Source: Pauljensenia sp902373545
GTDB taxonomy: Bacteria > Actinomycetota > Actinomycetes > Actinomycetales > Actinomycetaceae
DNA length: 64,000 bases
Assembly (NCBI RefSeq): GCF_041432775.1
Contig: NZ_JAPWAG010000010.1
Span: 18,957-82,956, forward strand
Reading direction: 5' to 3'
Shown here: positions 63,820 to 64,000 of the stretch, piece after piece
Position numbering within the stretch: the first letter of the stretch is position 1
How the letters are laid out: the number at the start of each line of letters is the position of its first letter
Translations under genes and position numbers: made by a program
Notes under the pieces: model-generated
What the model was told of the DNA's origin: nothing
Databases searched by the model: none
The model's input: the letters and a program-made list of their open reading frames with translations, nothing else

Positions 63820-64000
63820 TGTGCTGTGTTTCTTGTGGAGCCGCGTGGTGTGCTGTCAGGCCGGGCTGCTGGTTGTGCCCGTGGGCGGCGGCCCGCCCGC
63901 GAGCCGTCCGCGCCGCGAGCTTCGCTCGGCGCGTCGCCTCGAAGCCCGGCCAGGCCCCGCCACCGCCCACGGGCACCGCAGCCAGGCCCTCCGGTACCCT

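Overview
The window is high-GC actinobacterial chromosomal DNA, most like Actinomyces/Schaalia (family Actinomycetaceae). The evidence is GTG starts, a DUF3073 protein, GTP-dependent PEP carboxykinase, a MoxR/DUF58/vWA operon, many lipobox lipoproteins and an actinobacterial type I-E CRISPR system. The genus is an inference from gene content; no rRNA gene is present.

Layout. 1-2.4 kb: the 3' part of purF, then purM. 2.6-5.6 kb: DUF3073 gene, holin-like/DUF3618 membrane pair, and an ABC-like ATPase with a degenerate Walker A (all minus strand). 5.7-20.2 kb: a complete type I-E CRISPR-Cas locus, with cas3-cse1-cse2-cas7-cas5-cas6e-cas1-cas2 as one translationally coupled operon and an array of 78 repeats and 77 spacers. 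20.4-20.7 kb: tRNA-Glu, tRNA-Asp and tRNA-Phe (minus). 20.9-27.6 kb: MscS-like channel with a huge acidic tail, msrB, an EamA exporter, a 19-bp repeat array and an MFS pump. 27.7-37.8 kb: four tandem genes carrying five fused ADP-ribosylglycohydrolase-PfkB kinase units, next to tRNA-Lys. 38-40 kb: a hypothetical protein and a Nudix protein. 40-46.5 kb: seven tandem septum-formation-type lipoproteins, then pit and its DUF47 partner. 46.8-48.7 kb: pckG. 48.9-49.3 kb: repeat-rich non-coding DNA. 49.5-57.8 kb: a small helical protein, two near-identical surface proteins and a MoxR-DUF58-vWA-vWA operon. 57.9-63.7 kb: purD, purC, purS, purQ and purL.

Main discovery candidate. Upstream of cas3 lies a solitary mini-CRISPR: two degenerate repeats flanking exactly 33 nt, the array's own spacer length. 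The second pseudo-repeat has become an intrinsic terminator. The first 15 nt of the pseudo-spacer match 12 of 15 nt of the predicted cas promoter, directly 3' of an AA motif. AA is also the PAM implied by two overlapping array spacers. This is the architecture of a crRNA-like RNA that turns Cascade into a repressor of its own operon.

Second, in the ARH-PfkB cluster only one of five hydrolase domains and one of five kinase domains keep their catalytic motifs. Both lie in the same 1352-residue duplicated protein, at opposite ends. Third, the 12-mer ACGAGGCCGTGG (or its complement) occurs 15 times in 64 kb, in several reading frames and between genes, like a DNA-level signature such as an uptake or chromosome-organisation motif. 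Further signals are spacers that reconstruct a phage promoter/operator, head-to-head 19-bp repeat arrays and a small MITE-like element.
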